64,000 nt of DNA from Dreissena polymorpha (taxonomy: Eukaryota > Mollusca > Bivalvia > Myida > Dreissenidae): the NCBI RefSeq assembly GCF_020536995.1, contig NC_068363.1, positions 568,001 through 632,000 of the forward strand, written 5' to 3'. The notes beneath the pieces were generated by a model, which was not told the DNA's origin, did not search any database, and worked only from the letters and a program-made list of their open reading frames with translations. Shown one piece after another: positions 51,501-63,805 of the stretch. The translations under genes were made by a program, and so were the position numbers. Within the stretch, counting starts at the first letter, position 1. Each line of letters starts with the position of its first letter.

Positions 51501-54500
51501 ATATTCAAACTAACGGTTTGATGGAATTCACACAACCGAAACATAAAGCAAACCTTGGTGTGTAAGCCCCAATGGGTATTCCAGCCAAATCAAATGGTCC
51601 GTACTTCTCTCCAATCTTTTTGAAAAGATCTTCATAGTATCCAGTGTCACCTGCAAAGTAGAAGGAATGCCTTGGACCTTTCACCACCCAACTACACCCG
51701 AGGTACTGCAATGTACAACAAATGCATGCGATGTTTTAATTCACAAAAAAACATATCTTTGAGCAAAAAGAAAATCTAAAACAATATTTCTGTTTAAGAA
51801 GATAAAATATGTTTGTTTTATAATAAATCCTATTTTAATATAACAAAACAATTTAGCTAAAATAAGTGTGTTCATTACTAACATAATAACAAAATAAGTT
51901 TTTTTTCAATACAAATATTGAAATATTTATTTTAAGCTTCCAACATGGCACCTTTTAGAGATGTAGGTATTACCTATAGCATTATTATAACAAAACCATT
52001 TAGATGAAATAATTGTGTTCACAACTGATTTAATAACAACATACTTTTGTTTTCAATACAAATAATCTAGTATTTATTTTACCGTATTAAAGTCAAATAT
52101 ACTCCTCTGGCACCAGTGCTGACTTGGCGTACAAATGAATTTCACCCCATTGAATTCCACTCCATGCCACCAGTCTAGTTCAGTCAAATTTTTATCCTCA
52201 ACGTCCATAGCTAGGAACCATGCCTTGGTTCCGCCAGCAACAAACCAATGCACATCCTTAAATTTTGCATTAATTTCTCTCACTGCCTTGGCCTCCAGAT
52301 GGTCATAGTGGTTGTGGCTGATGATGACAGCATCAAGCTTTTCAATGTCCTTCACCTGACTGGAAGCGTTCCTGTATCGCTTGTATCCAAACGGCCAGAT
52401 CGGTCCACAAAATGAGTCCAGAACGGGGTCAGTAAGAATGGTCATGCCCTCAATCTGAACAAGCATTGTGGCATGGCCAATCCATGTGACCTGTATTTTG
52501 TCTACAGGAGGATGTTTGATTTTATCCATATTGGACTTTACAGGAAGTACCCTATCAAGCTCCTGAAAGATTATCATATCACAAACCCATTATTTCGTTA
52601 TGATCAGATACTGTACCGACAAATACTAAATACCAGCATGGTGTCATAAACCACCCGTGGTAGATGCCTGATCATTGAACATCATTTATGATACCCCAAT
52701 GTCTTATATCGTGGTAGTAGTATTACGTAGTCATTTCTAAGACTAATGTTACATCAAATACTCAAACTAAATATTGTATAGATATTAGCCAGTTTAATCA
52801 TAATAATACAGTACATTCGTCCTAACATATTTTTCACACAGGCGGACATTCGTTCCTATGTTTTTTTGACAACCTGAACATTCGTGCCTTCGTTATTTTG
52901 ACATTACGGATAATTGTTCCTACATAATTTTGACAGCCCGGAGATTCGTTCCTGAATAATTGCTATCCCGGTCATTATTATCACATTTCATCAAAATGAT
53001 ATGAAACTCTGGGCATTTTATCCGGTATTTTAATGTATCGTTATAAAATTAGTTTGTTTATATTTTTTTCCATATTTTGTGTTATAGTTTATACTGTTGT
53101 AAGACTTTATCGTGATCATGATAATCATACCGATAAAACTTTTCGAATATATCGACTTACACTGAGATCGATTCTTTGCGAAACCTTGCAGAAATCGGGG
53201 CGTGAAAACTATGAAGTAGCAAATATATGGTCTGTCAAAATAATGTTAGAACGATTGTACGGAATGTCAAAATAGCGTGGGAATGAATGTCCGGGTAGTT
53301 AAAATAACGTAGGAACGAATGTCCGCCTTGTCAAAATTAGTGTAGGAACGATTGTCCTTGTAAAAAGAATGTTCGAATACATAATTAAGTGCTTAATACC
53401 TATACATTTGAAATATTTATAACATTTTATTCTAAACACGAAACCTTTTTAGCGGGTACCGCTAAAATAAAACGTTATTACGTAGTCTTATAAATAGTGT
53501 TCGTTAGTGTATGGAAGAACAAAATTAAAACAAGCATTTTCGTTGACCACAACGAGGTTAAAGAATGTCTCCGAAAAATACAGACTAAAGAGATTAATGA
53601 CATAAAGTGACAGAAAAGTATCACTCATAATCACGATTAAAGAGAAATCAAGGTGTATGCATAGACAGTTTAGTTTGCTCTACGTTTTTTTTTCCCGTAT
53701 AAAAGAATTCTTCAATATTGTCTTTCACTGTAAACGAACATTAATATTCAAATTAATAGAAACAGGACATAACATTTAAAAATTGTAATGTGATTTGCAT
53801 TTTCTATTGCTTTTTCATATGATTGAGTCAAAACGCATTTTACACGTTTGATCGTTCACGAAAAAATAATACTGACCAACAAACATACCTTTGAGAATTT
53901 AAGTTATATAATAACTAGGCCGTGATCCAAGAACACTTTTGTTCCCCCCCCCGGGGTAATTTTGTAGACCCTATATTTTTTAATCATCTATATCCCCTGA
54001 GTGCCATGACACATTGTTTGCAATTGGCTAGCGGGGCGTTACGGAGAAATTTAACTTTAAAATATATGATTGTAAAACGTTTTTTTAATATTGTTTTTTA
54101 GATCACCTTTAATACAAAATGCAAACTTTGTAAGAAAACATCTTATTTTAACATTCCTTAATAAAACAAAGATTGTAATCATTCAAAGCCTTCCTCTTAT
54201 GTTTATATAATAATATTTTCTATTATAATATATGTCACATATATATATTACACATATTTGTATATGATTGACATACATATTCCTTTAACATACTTATTGT
54301 GTGTCAAACATATTATTTCATATCATAATCACATTATTCTATTAAACAATATGCCAACAAGCTTGGTAAAATAATGACAATAATCAATGTAACAATTATG
54401 AATCATTCTGATAATAATAACAATAATAGTGATAATAATACCGATGACAAAGAGATAGCATACATAGGAATTCATCTCTCAGGCAAATAATAGACTAATT

Positions 54501-57500
54501 AATACTCAACTTATAAGATATGTATAACCTGATAATTGTATTATCTTAAATATAGTTACTTTTATTAGTTTGATGATTATTATTGTTATAATAACAATAA
54601 CCATAATAATAATTATTATTATTGTTATTATTATTTTATACTTTTAAATCAAAGTTTAACTAACGATTTGCCATTTTTTGCATGTTCATAGTTAGGACAC
54701 AGGAGTTATATCACTGATCATCAAACACTTCATCAAGCAAATTGTCAATGTCAATACTATCATCATTTTCATCCTCATCCTGATTGATTTTATTCTCTTG
54801 CAAATTTGTACAGAGTATGTCCACTAGCTCACTGGGGAAAATGTCACTATCAGTCAAAACATATTTGATTCCGTTTTCACCAAGTTTCCAGCTACTATTT
54901 TGAACATCAGGCATGCAGGGATATCTTTCATGGGCGTGTAACCAAATATATGTTTGGTAATTAGCACATCTGGTGTGCATGTCAAGTGTTGCTTAATATT
55001 GATGTAGCAAACTTAAGTCAATAGTGTAGCATGAGTTCAAGGTATTACCTTTGATCTCACTTCTCTTACAGAAAGTTTCAAACCGGCGCTTATTTACATC
55101 TGAGTAATTTTGCTTTCCATACATATAACATACACAATACTCTATTTCTAATAACAAGTCATCACTCCACTCCTGTCTTTCACCAAACTTGGTATAGGTA
55201 AGCATTAAGTCTGTATTTTTCTTGAGAAGCTTTACTGGACCTACATTTCCCCCTTCTCACAAATGCGCTCACAGTATTGCAGCCAGTAAAGCTGTGAACT
55301 GCGTGTAACACTGAATAAAAGTCATTTCCCTTTGCTTTTACACTCTTTTCTATGACGATGAGTCTTCGTTTCTTTCCAGTCCCCATGTCAAATAGGATTG
55401 AACACCAAATTTGTCTCCAATACCTAATAAGAAGCACTTATACATCTGTATCGGGTGATCTCACAGTTATGGTTTGGTGTCAGGTTTAAATTCTTTCATG
55501 TGCATGGAGTGCAACATAATTCTTGCATCTGCTTCCTCTTGAGACGAAAACAGAGATTCGTCTGGAAGTACCTCAGTTATCAGTCCGTCATATCTTGTGA
55601 TCAGACAGTATCGTTCACCAAGAACATAATACATTTGGCGATCCTAAAGTTGTTCTGCATATTTGTCAGTGCTCCATTGTTCCAATAGTAATTTTAGAAG
55701 CTGTGTTTTGTTTAAATCGTGTGAAAGAAAACTTCCACTCCCTAGGCGTTTTGGTTTTTGCACCTGACAATAGAAATGATGGTGATGATTTGACTGCAGT
55801 TTCATGATAGATATATGTGAAAAAATAACGAACACACTTTGGAAGGTGGCCAAAAACCATATTGGCTACTTCTTCAAAGGTATCAGGCACTGATACCAGG
55901 CTGTGTAGTACTGCGTTGCCATCAATAATACTGGTAACATCATCATTTGATGTTGGTTTAATATATCTCGATATAATGTTAAAGCTTTGCTTTATCCGTT
56001 TTCACTGGCATTCTATCAGCTGTTTCCAAAGACCAAGGTACTGGAGAAATAGGATAAGAAATTTTCCGTTCAAGATCAATACACGTCATTCTAAATTGAA
56101 AGAAGGATTAATTGTGACATTATGTTGCGTTCAGCTTTAACTTGCGCCAGTTTGTTACTAGAACTTTTAATTGTCTTAATCACTTCGGATGTAGCAAATG
56201 TCTTAAGTTTGTTCCGCTTGTCAGGATCATGTAACAATACATTCTGTTCAATGAGACAACCAGTGATAAAGGTTTCCATAGCAGCACAACCAATATCTAC
56301 TGCCGTATGAATGTTGGCAGCTGCTTTTGGTTCAGCAGGAACACCAGATGTTTAACAATACAACTCATCCATTCCATCCTCCACATTTAATGGGTTTGGA
56401 AAATGTTTTGACAGCTAATCTTTGAGTTTATAGGTTTTATATTTTTCATTGTATCAAGAAGGATGGTGTTTGAGAATGTAGCAAAGGTATATTTCCTTTA
56501 TCATTGTGAGCCGTTCCACATGATGTCCTAGTACAATATGCTCTTCAGCATAATTACATATGTACTTGAAAGCTTCAGTGTGCACTGATTGGTTAATGCT
56601 TGCATGCTTCTGAGCTTTCATGACTTTCATGGCGAGTCCAAGATCTCGTATAATTTTTTATGCAAGCATTATGGTACATTGCTTCACGGGAAATAACGTT
56701 TTGATCCTGAACTTCACAAAGCATCCGTTTATCAAACTTTTGAATCGATGATAGCTTAACTGATTCTTCAGCATATTTTGTAACACATTTAGTAAAAATT
56801 TTCTTGAAGCCCTTAACTTTGATAATACTTTTGTCACAAAAACAGCAACTCTCGACTGAAAACAGAACAGAGCTACTGGTAGCATCTAAGGATATACGCA
56901 TGTACTTCTATGTAGAGGGCTGATTGTCATCAGCATCAGGTAATGAATGTACCCGCTTTTGAACATGACTTGGATTGGTGAACAACTGGTAACTTCACCT
57001 GTGTATTCCATGTTTTTTAAAATCCAATTGTGCGGGCAGATTACTAGTAAAGTGTTCTGGTCTATGTTGCGAGGAGTTGTATGTCGATCTTGTTTTTGCT
57101 ACATCTTTACAAAAACTTTAATCTGTTAGTAAATGCACCTCTTTCTTACTGTGCTTTCAAAATGAACAATACATAGTTCCCCCTTTCGTATCATTTGGCT
57201 AGATTTCAAGTTCTATGATAGTTTTAGGTTAATAGGCTTTTCCATAATAAATTTCTGACAATTAAGAGAATTTGCCTCTTTACAGGCACTAGTACTATTT
57301 GAATACTATTACACTTCATTTTTTTTAAAGACACAATATACCTAGAAATATAGATTTATTTCATTGAACATTTTCTTAATTAAAAGCCGTATAAAGAATT
57401 AAATAGTACCTGTAGCAAGGATTTCACTTGTTTTAGTAGAATTACTCTTCTGATTGTATATAATTTACTCGCACGATTAATATATAGAAAACAACTTTTT

Positions 57501-59228
57501 AATTATGTTATTGTATATTTTTAAAATAGTATTTTATTTTAACAATTTCGCAAAAGACTCGCAGTATTGTCAAAATAAAACTTTTGCGTATATTATTTTG
57601 TTCCTCTTATTCACAGTTTAAGTTCAAATGAAAATTGCTTTGGAATGTGTTGTCTGTATTATTTCAAGGAGAAACAGCAATGGCATTTTCTTGGATATAT
57701 AATACACAGAGAAAGCTATCTAAATGTGAACAAAATGATAACCCTTGAAACAAATATGTAGAGCCAATGGAGCACATTTATCAACAGAGCCTGAGGTGTG
57801 ATAAATTTACTTGCATTCCTTGAAGTACAAATCCTGCAGTATGAAAACATTACAGTTGATAGAACATCATATTTCGGCTAAAGTATAACTCATTTTGGAA
57901 AAATACATTAAGACGTATTTCTTATTTACCAAAACTGATCAAATAATTAAGAAATAAATTTCATTTACTTTTTCATGACATTTTCAAAGTCAAAACTTTC
58001 GTCTGTAGAAATTCAATAAAATGAACTGGTTCAAACCAATGGACGTAACTTTTTGTAAAAAATAGTTGATAATTACAATTTGTGTGTATCAAAAATACAC
58101 TATGTAGGTAGATTAATTTGTCATTCCCAATGTCTAAGTTCGATAGAATTTGTTTGTGTAGCAGTTATTTAGCAACACTATTGCTTTAAAAGAATACATG
58201 GCAGCAGTATTGCAAATTGAAAAGAGTGAAAACGCAAAATAAGGGGTATGCGTTTCAGTCCCATAACTCTGTAAAGCCCCAACATAATTGTGCAAACTTT
58301 TGCCAGGAAACGCCAACTACCTAGAGGGTTAAGAAAAACATAACCTTGAAAATTCCCCCTGGGGGGACCAGGGTCATAATGCAGCTCAAGGTCTAAACGT
58401 GTTGTATGTCTATATATTATGTATATCTTTGTTTTGTGCAATTATAAATGTTTCGTCTTAAAACCACATTTGCTCTGACGATCATGGGTATCTTGAATTT
58501 TAATAAAGATTAAATAAAATGTATATACACGTATACACTAGTGGTACTAAATACTATGGCTTTGAAATATGACTTAGGTGCATGTATGCATATGTTTCCC
58601 GTAATTGTAACCAGTGTCAGTGCTCATGAAAATCCCGAATGTAATTAATAAAAATCTACTGATTTATAATCATCGATATTCTCCGGAAAAGATCTATACA
58701 CGTTCAGCCTCGTTCCTGAAATTCGACGCGTCACGCGATCTCTAAAATAGCAACAGCGGTAGTATTGTAAAACTGGTCTATTATCAAGCTGATATCTAGT
58801 CAATACAATGAACAATTTGTATGGATATGCATGTAACTCTGAACTGATTTTGCAGCTAAGCACAAGTTTAAGATACTGTACTGGTTTACTGTATTACACT
58901 ATGGTGATGAAGTAAAACCAAACATTATCAGCAGTATAAGACACATAACTTTTATTGAACTGGCTATGAACATTTATTCCTAATCATACAAAGCTATCTT
59001 TTATGGAAATAAATACCTCTTTGCTCGGAATGGGATGAGAGCTATCCCAAATCTTCCATTTAAGAAGATTCAGTACTCCTGGTTTTACAAACCACCGTTC
59101 TCTTTTAACTTGCAAAAACATATATCAATATCATCAGGCATTGGTATTGGTGTTATTCGTTTTGTGAAATCACCCCTCTTTGCTGAATAGTTGCCTGCAT
59201 CTGACATATTTTCTACAACTTCGTCCAT
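48450..59228 (-). CDS. NAPEPLD: NAPE-PLD, N-acyl-phosphatidylethanolamine phospholipase D, five exons
   Basis: Metallo-beta-lactamase-fold enzyme that releases N-acylethanolamines from membrane NAPE. Coding exons in gene order: 59228-59017, 52562-52083, 51705-51554, 50012-49898, 48641-48450. Visible motifs: [32 protein letters not shown] (three His and one Asp ligand), [15 protein letters not shown] (Asp ligand), [30 protein letters not shown]. All internal phases match (0,0,2,0). The length is near 383 residues against 393 in human. Oddities: the last metal ligand (human IHWGTF, His343) reads IEWGTF; exon 1 reads [12 protein letters not shown]... but the conserved [10 protein letters not shown] segment is one base out of frame near 59092, with an alternative in-frame ATG at 59121; the C-terminus is replaced by transposon sequence. 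Host gene, probably functional or recently damaged. Confidence 0.92.
49179..49694 (+). repeat. Dispersed repeat, caagagctgtcagaggacagtg ... tagtcgagct
   Basis: Starts caagagctgtcagaggacagtgcgctcgattattcg and ends tcatttataatagtcgagct. Contains two poly-G runs (near 49248-49260 and 49337-49347). The right third matches 19396-19630 in inverted orientation. Lies in the last intron of NAPE-PLD. Confidence 0.65.
50753..51190. repeat. 17-bp minisatellite (gacagaaaagtgggcca)
   Basis: About 25 copies of gacagaaaagtgggcca with agacaaaaaa variants. The alternation of cagaaa and caaaaa units gives a 34-bp higher-order period in places. Lies in the intron between NAPE-PLD exons 3 and 4. Long open frames on both strands follow from the periodicity only. 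Confidence 0.93.
52812..53365. mobile_element. Foldback element with repeated terminal motifs
   Basis: The left side repeats ggcggacattcgttccta..ttttgaca about every 35 bp; the right side has the complement (tgtcaaaat.a.gtaggaacgaatgtccg). Multi-copy short motifs in inverted orientation at both ends are the layout of foldback elements. The central open frame (53033-53275) has no recognisable domain. Inside NAPE-PLD intron 1. Confidence 0.7.
53380..54710. other. AT-rich intron sequence with microsatellites
   Basis: Contains a C/G run near 53945 and imperfect aataataacaataa tracts at about 54400-54445 and 54570-54640 (the latter partly palindromic). No exon. Confidence 0.5.
54711..56901 (-). 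pseudogene. Broken coding relic of an unclassified multi-copy invertebrate protein family
   Basis: Read on the minus strand from 56901 down to 54711, several stretches resemble one protein family seen repeatedly in invertebrate genomes: CCFCDKS...[10 protein letters not shown] (a Cys/His motif) near the start, [13 protein letters not shown] in the middle, [17 protein letters not shown] further on, then [14 protein letters not shown] and an acidic tail. The family is probably mobile but I cannot assign its class. The copy is broken in several places and looks old. It sits wholly within NAPE-PLD intron 1, in the same orientation as the gene. Confidence 0.6.
56902..58980. other. AT-rich intron sequence, nothing recognised
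   Basis: No exon, hairpin or family repeat identified. Only a short stretch with cccctggggggacc near 58355 stands out. Confidence 0.4.
59226..59228 (-). other. NAPEPLD: NAPE-PLD start codon candidate, with upstream acceptor
   Basis: ATG preceded by gtcac and a plausible acceptor (ttccagcag), so a non-coding first exon probably lies further up. A second ATG in the frame of the conserved FVKPG segment lies at 59119-59121 and would give 35 codons before the junction. Confidence 0.5.
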
Positions 59229-59354
59229 GTGACCTGCTGGAAGGAATAAATAAACACATTATAACCATACCAAAATCTCTTTAATTAGAAGCAGAAGTTT
59301 GACCAAATTCATTCTTGCTACATAGAAGAGGACAATAATAAGATATTAATTGTC

Positions 59355-59515
59355 AATGATGCGGCGTCTCATCAGGGTCTGCCCTGTTTGCTTAAAGGAA
59401 TTTCTGTAAGAAATATTCTAAGTATAGAAATACATAAACTAGACATCCCTAATTTTGGAAATAATTTGATCAAATTTAGAAGGATGGGGGAGTCCACTAG
59501 GCATAAATGGGTTAA
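59355..59515 (+). mobile_element. MITE, TTAACCC family, 5'-truncated copy
   Basis: Begins within the hairpin (gatgcggcgtctcatcaggg) and ends ggcataaatgggttaa; close match to the right part of 201-433. The left arm is missing. Confidence 0.75.
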
Positions 59516-60315
59516 TAACCCAGTTACTTATATTTCTCATGTAACGTGTGCAATTAACACTAAAGAGTGTTGCACAATAGCTCTCTGTATTGGCATTAGT
59601 GTTCAATAAACATACACTAAATTATTAATCAATATTGAATGTTCATATTTGTGTTAATATTCAATACAAAGTTCTTTTGTGACATCAATGAAAAATCTTA
59701 AATGTATACAAAACAAAAGTAACTCCGTGATTTTGTTGACACCCGTAATACTACCAGTAGGCACAGTACTAATCATTGACACATTTTTGTAAGAAAAAGG
59801 TTCATAAGTGAATTGGTCATCTTGATACCGCCAATGTTATAATACGTATGAGCGCTCCCTTTCAGAAAAATATTTGAAGGAAAATCTTCTAGTTTTGTGT
59901 TTTAAGGTGCATACATTTATGTTTTCACCTTATTAACGAAAAGCACATCTGGGATTCAATGTTGAAATATGTGACCCTATATGACCTCAAACCTAGTGCA
60001 TGCTCGGGTCAAGGTGACTCAAAACCATTAGGTTCAAAGTTTTTATTATTGGTAGGGCCATTAACAGCCCAACACATTTAATAATAAAGCCATAAAAAAT
60101 ATTCAATAAAATCCAACGCTTGAACATTGATTTCTTAACCCATTAACTATAGTACCATCCATTATAAAATACCATCAATTAGAAAATAGTACGGACCTGA
60201 AACATCTAAACTACAACACAAACAAAAATGTCAAGCATTAAATAAAAATAAAATTTCTTTGCCTAAAGGGTATTAATAATTATGGGAATAATTTTCTGAG
60301 TAAAATTAATTAACT
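59516..60315. other. Intergenic, no feature recognised
   Basis: AT-rich; one stretch near 59970-60030 (gaccctatatgacctcaaacc...ggtcaaggtgactc) looks like a small repeat fragment. No exon seen. Confidence 0.35.
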
Positions 60316-61731
60316 AATTTTTATCCCCCCACTTGTGAAAATATTCTCACTTACTTAAGAAAAATAATCAACAATATAACTCTTATGCAAACAAATATCC
60401 TCAATATCCCATTCACTTACTATTGTCACCGTGTGAAACACATGCACAAAGGCATGCAAGTATAAATAAAACGCACAATTCAAGTGTTCAATTCACGCTA
60501 ATCAAAAGAATTGGATTACCATTTGCAACATACACTTGTCTATTGACAAGTAGATAGGCAACATTTAATGTACTAGCTTAACATTCAATATATTACATTT
60601 TAAAAGATCATCTCATTGAGCTCTTCAATGAAAGAAATGGATGTTTTCTTCATTGACAACTAATTCATCAAACCGTGACCTAGTCATGAACAAGTGATTT
60701 AATTGTTCATGAACCATTTTTAAACTCATTTTCATAAATAGTTTCATGAATATGGCAGGAATTTGGTCATGAACTGTAAGTGAATATTTCTTGAAGCAAA
60801 TTTCATGGACTTTTGTTCTATTTTTCCAATGTGTTGATACATATCAGATTAAGAATACTGATAAACAGATAGTATAGAAGAAACATGTTTGTATGTAACA
60901 GATTCTCAGATAAATAATTAGTCAATAGAAGAGCCTATTTTAAACAAGCAAATTGGTTGAATTCATTTCCCCCACCAAATTTACTTTGTTTATAAATCTG
61001 TGCAACACACTTGATAAACAGTAGAATCATTGGGTGAAGGGTAATAAATAATAGGTAATAATTAAGTGTATGGTAATTGTTTTTATGAATTGCAATTCTC
61101 CTAATTGATATCTACACACCCATGATGTTTCATGTTGAAATCCGGTAGTGTAGCGTATCTGAGAAATAACCTTGAAAAGTTACTTCATACAAAACAACAA
61201 AGGGCAATAACTCTTTGTTAAGAAAAAGCAGGTTTATGAATCTGGTGCATGGCACTTCTTCCCATTGATTTCTACACACACACACACATGAAGTTTCATG
61301 TTGATATGTTGTATCATATCTGAGATATAGCCCTGAAAAGTTCAATCATACAACAACAACAAAGGGCAATAAGTATGTATAAATCTTATTTAAGAAAGTG
61401 AATGGTTATGGTTCTTAAGTATTGCACTGCTCCTCATTAATATCAATTCACCCATGGAGTTTCATGATGAAATAGTGAATGGTATCTGAGAAATAACCCT
61501 GAAAAAATAACACAAAAAATAAACAAAGGGCAATAACTTGTATAAAAGAAAGTGTAGAGTTATGGTTCTTGAGCATTGTACTCCTCCTCATTGATATCTA
61601 TACACCTATGAACTTTCATGTTGACATCTTATATCTTACTGAGATATAGCCCGGACGGACGGACCGACATGGACGGACGGACGGACAAGCTGAAATCTAT
61701 ATCCCTTCGCCTTTGGCGGGGGATAAAAAAT
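60316..61731 (+). mobile_element. 1.4-kb element with ATTTTTATCCCCC ends and tandem modules
   Basis: Left end aatttttatcccccc and right end gggggataaaaaat form an inverted pair. From about 61080 there are four degenerate modules of 150-190 bp (attgatatctacacacccatgatgtttcatgttga...tctgagaaataaccttgaaaagtt...acaacaaagggcaataact), followed by ggacggacggaccgacatggacgg. The pairing of the two ends as one element is an inference. Confidence 0.5.
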
Positions 61732-62439
61732 CCCATATTCTCCTAAATAGTAATTTAAAACTCAGAAAATTATTAAATACACAAGTAGTTACATGAATCT
61801 TTTCACGAAGGTTTATAAGTTAATGTGATATTAATTTCAAAGCTTAGTGGTGATATGTAATGTTAAGAAATTCTATGCCATCACAATAACTATTTCTCGA
61901 AATGATAAATGTCTAAGCTTTATACAAATCTGATATATATTTGTTTTCAAAACATTTGATATTTTTCATATATATCAATTGACCTCTCAATTAACATAAA
62001 CCCAATCTGCCGTTTTTCCTCCAAGGACATTTTCATTACACCAATTTGAAATATAAATGCAGATTAACATTGTAGGTAAAATTTAAATCAGCACGTCTGT
62101 ACTCATAATTTTCGATGTGCAACATTCTTATTAATATTTGTGTTGCTAGTAGTAAAAATTTACTTGCTGAAATGATTTCATCAGTCTTTAGTCTTTAGAG
62201 ATAAATGATGTACAGCATGCAATAATAGAAATGAGCTCCCTGATCGACTTTTCTGACCGTGTTCCTTTACCAGGAGGGCATGGGTATATTGGGACTGACC
62301 CACGTAATTGTAATTGAAGTTGTTTATAAAAATGGGAAAACTCTACCCCTGGCTGAATTGAGATGTAACATCAGAATGAGATACTTCCTCTTAAGAAGCC
62401 GGAAAACTGCATGACAAGTGGTAATCCTGTCAAAGCTTT
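61732..62439. other. Intergenic AT-rich sequence
   Basis: No exon or repeat recognised before the LINE fragment, whose true left limit may reach into this stretch (about 62220 on). Confidence 0.35.
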
Positions 62440-62930
62440 AGTACAGGGGTGTTGTGTGGGATCCAAACAAGCATAGCGACATAGACAAACTGGAGGGAGT
62501 CCAGCGATCTGCGGCACGCTTCATATCGGGATATTACAAATCGAGACAAGATGAATGTTTATCAGTTATGGTGGATTATCTGAACCTGCCCACACTACAC
62601 AGGAGGCAATGCCACCAAAGATTGACGTTCCTATACAGGCAGTGGATGGGCATGTATGAGCCATAAATATTGAATCTATCTGCAACGTCTCAGACCGAAA
62701 CACACTTTTAGCCTTAGGACTAAGCATTCGAGAACTACATCCGCCAAATCATTGTGTTAAATCAGTGAACAATAATTCTAAGCTCTACCAACCAATACAC
62801 ACCAACTGATAAATTTAAATTCTCTTTCTTTCCTCAAACCCTTATAAGCTGGAATTTACTAAGTGACAGCATTATGAACTCAACTGTATTTCTCAAAAAT
62901 TCATTAAGGACAATTCATGAAAACTTAAAT
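62440..62930 (+). mobile_element. Non-LTR retrotransposon (LINE) 3' coding fragment
   Basis: The frame reads VWDPNKHSDIDKLEGVQRSA then ARFISGYY, the segment that follows the reverse-transcriptase core in Jockey/CR1-type LINEs (WDP...D...LE.VQRRAARF). After a stop at 62664-62666, a later stretch reads FKFSFFPQTLISWNLLSDSI, matching the usual LINE C-terminus (fFPRTi..WN.LP). A 5'-truncated, decayed copy; no poly(A) tail seen. Confidence 0.8.
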
Positions 62931-63239
62931 GATCAAAGTCCATTAATAAACTGTTCCATTAACTCTATGTGTGACCTGTTCATGTCTAAAAGTTCATAAA
63001 CCACATATCAGAAGTCATATACTTGAACAATTCTTATTTGTCTAGAAATGCTCATCAAATCATGAAGAGGATTTTACTAATTTATTATTTGTATGGTGCA
63101 GCATCAGCTGTACACAATTAATACGAATTTCATGTTGTGCGGTCAAATCTCATTAACTAATAATTTGTTTGGTGAAACATATTCTTTTAATATCAAAATC
63201 AACAGGTATAAAATGGAGTTTTAATTCAAAGGACAAAGG

Positions 63240-63530
63240 ACGTTAAGGGGTGTTATTTGCCTGAAAAATACTAATATTTGTAAAAGTTTTTTATTGCATC
63301 CATTCAAGATCAGAATTTGATGAATACGACGTGCGCTTTACGTTTACATAGTTATTGCATCGTACATCGCATAGATGACGTCACATTGAACGTTTCAAAC
63401 TCGCGCGTTTCTTCGAAAAACGCAAATTTCGAGCATTTTTTAATGTTTATTACTATTTTATGACAACAGCGCACACGTTAACCAACTTGATTCTTTAAAA
63501 AATGCAATACATTTTCGTTATTTGTTCGTC
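63240..63530. promoter_or_regulatory. Region with a perfect CRE palindrome
   Basis: TGACGTCA at about 63374-63381 in a locally CG-containing stretch (aaactcgcgcgtttcttcg). It could be a promoter of a gene beyond the window or repeat sequence. Weak support. Confidence 0.25.
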
Positions 63531-63535
63531 GATAT

Positions 63536-63805
63536 TTTCAGAATATTCGGTAATAAATTGTACTGGGTACTGGTACCATGTAACTACCAGTTAACTATAA
63601 ATAACGCAAGTAGATTGATCATCATCGTCACGTGGTAATCCCAGGGCTACAAATTGTGCATGCGTAGTAACTTGTATATATTGTATACATGAAATGATCA
63701 ATCTACTTGCGTTATGTATAGTGTGTTTATCGTTATGTCACCTTTTTTCGGGAAGTACTTTCGATTTCACATCGCGAAATTGTATTACCGAATATACTGA
63801 AAATA
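63536..63805. mobile_element. Inverted-repeat element
   Basis: Outer pair tttcagaatattcggtaata / tattaccgaatatactgaaa and inner pair aactataaataacgcaagta / tacttgcgttatgtatagt enclose a spacer that includes a CACGTG site. A foldback or MITE-like structure, non-coding. Confidence 0.65.

Noticed and set aside
53033-53275. 80-codon open frame with a hydrophobic N-terminus ([16 protein letters not shown])
   Set aside because: It lies in the centre of a foldback element, has no recognisable family and no supporting signals; chance is sufficient.
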